From Bacillota bacterium (GTDB lineage: Bacteria; Bacillota; Sulfobacillia; Sulfobacillales; Sulfobacillaceae), in the NCBI GenBank assembly GCA_021820675.1, contig JAKADI010000166.1, positions 1 to 5,420 on the forward strand: a DNA stretch of 5,420 nt, given 5' to 3'. Positions 4,993 to 5,420 of this stretch are shown here, one piece after another (position 1 is the stretch's first letter; each line of letters starts with the position of its first letter). A program made the position numbers and the translations under genes. Under the pieces are notes generated by a model. The model did no database searches. It saw only the letters and a program-made list of their open reading frames with translations, and was not told the origin of the DNA.

Positions 4993-5420
4993 CGGCACGG
5001 CGGTCGGGTTCGTGGGTTTGGGTCAAATGGGATTTCTCATGGCGCGCCGGTTGTGCCAAGCCGGCTATTCGCTGTCGGTGTTCGACGTCCGTCCCGAAGC
5101 CACGGCGAAATTGGAGCCTTACGGTGCCACGCCGATGGCTAGCCCGGTTGAGGTCGCCTCAACGGCCGAAGTCGTGCTTGTTAGTCTGCCAACCCCGGCC
5201 GTGGTGAGAGAGGTTGCGTTGGGGGAGGGTGGGCTCCTTGCCGCCCAAACCATGACGGCGTATATTGACCTTTCGACCACCGGTCCTGCCGTCGCTCGGG
5301 AAGTTGGCGCTGCCATGGCGACCCGTGGAGTTGCGGTTCTTGACGCGCCTGTGAGCGGAGGCGTTCCGGGCGCTGAAAAGGGCACGTTGTCCCTTATGAC
5401 TGCTGGCTCGCGGGAGGTAC
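4985..5420 (+). CDS. 3-hydroxyisobutyrate dehydrogenase-like NAD-dependent oxidoreductase (N-terminal part, cut by window end)
   Basis: Beta-hydroxyacid dehydrogenase family (3-hydroxyisobutyrate dehydrogenase, tartronate semialdehyde reductase and relatives), which interconverts a beta-hydroxyacid and its semialdehyde. The first 145 of about 290 residues are present: the nucleotide-binding signature GFVGLGQMG (8-16), the second strand SVFDVRPEA (31-39) whose Asp34 suggests NAD rather than NADP, VVLVSLPTPAVVREV (63-77), IDLSTTGP (94-101), and the substrate-binding DAPVSGGVPGAEKGTLSLM (120-138). The catalytic Lys and the C-terminal helical domain lie beyond the window. The start ATG at 4985 overlaps the preceding gene's end by 8 bases (stop 4990-4992). 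GGGGAGG at 4969-4975 provides ribosome binding with a 9-base spacer. The overlap indicates translational coupling and membership of the same operon. The family is certain; the specific substrate is not. Confidence 0.92.
   Translation, partial: MSNGTAVGFVGLGQMGFLMARRLCQAGYSLSVFDVRPEATAKLEPYGATPMASPVEVASTAEVVLVSLPTPAVVREVALGEGGLLAAQTMTAYIDLSTTGPAVAREVGAAMATRGVAVLDAPVSGGVPGAEKGTLSLMTAGSREV

Noticed and set aside
1..5420. CRISPR arrays, tRNA or rRNA genes
   Set aside because: No regularly spaced repeats, tRNA-like cloverleaf or rRNA-like stretch was seen on either strand.

Overview
This window looks like an accessory catabolic region from a bacterium with fairly high GC. The Shine-Dalgarno sites are very strong (GGAGGAGG type), one start codon appears to be TTG, and there are consensus sigma-70/sigma-A style promoters. 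Together these suggest a Bacillota (Firmicutes) host, perhaps of the Sulfobacillus/Alicyclobacillus kind. That placement is inference from style only and is weak.

Layout. (1) Bases 1-66 hold the last codons of what looks like an IS630-type transposase. Fused to it is a nitronate monooxygenase / 2-nitropropane dioxygenase-like gene (to 924) whose N-terminal part is missing, so the left edge is an insertion scar with a broken gene. (2) On the minus strand, 921-3082 is a two-gene unit: an MFS transporter of the metabolite:H+ symporter kind, then a DUF1445 / YcsI-type putative hydro-lyase (D-glutamate cyclase fold). A GC-rich hairpin with an imperfect T tract lies between them. The hydro-lyase stop codon shares a TTAA palindrome with the stop of the broken monooxygenase. 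(3) Bases 3083-3327 are a compact divergent control region. Two face-to-face promoters share nearly the same -10 hexamer, and a 15-bp palindrome sits between or on them. (4) On the plus strand, 3328 to the window end is a tight operon: an alpha/beta hydrolase with an N-terminal SCP2-like domain, a PcaC-like carboxymuconolactone decarboxylase family protein, and the first 145 residues of a 3-hydroxyisobutyrate dehydrogenase-like NAD-dependent oxidoreductase that runs off the right edge.

How the genes may work together. An uptake carrier and a hydro-lyase are divergently paired with a hydrolase, a decarboxylase/tautomerase-type enzyme and a beta-hydroxyacid dehydrogenase. This reads as import and breakdown of a small organic acid, lactone or aromatic-derived compound. 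Hydrolase next to PcaC-like protein recalls the pcaD/pcaC pair of the beta-ketoadipate pathway. However, the fused SCP2-like domain, the dehydrogenase partner and the absence of any other pca gene argue against simply calling it that. The substrate is unknown. No regulator gene lies in the window, although the shared palindrome implies one.
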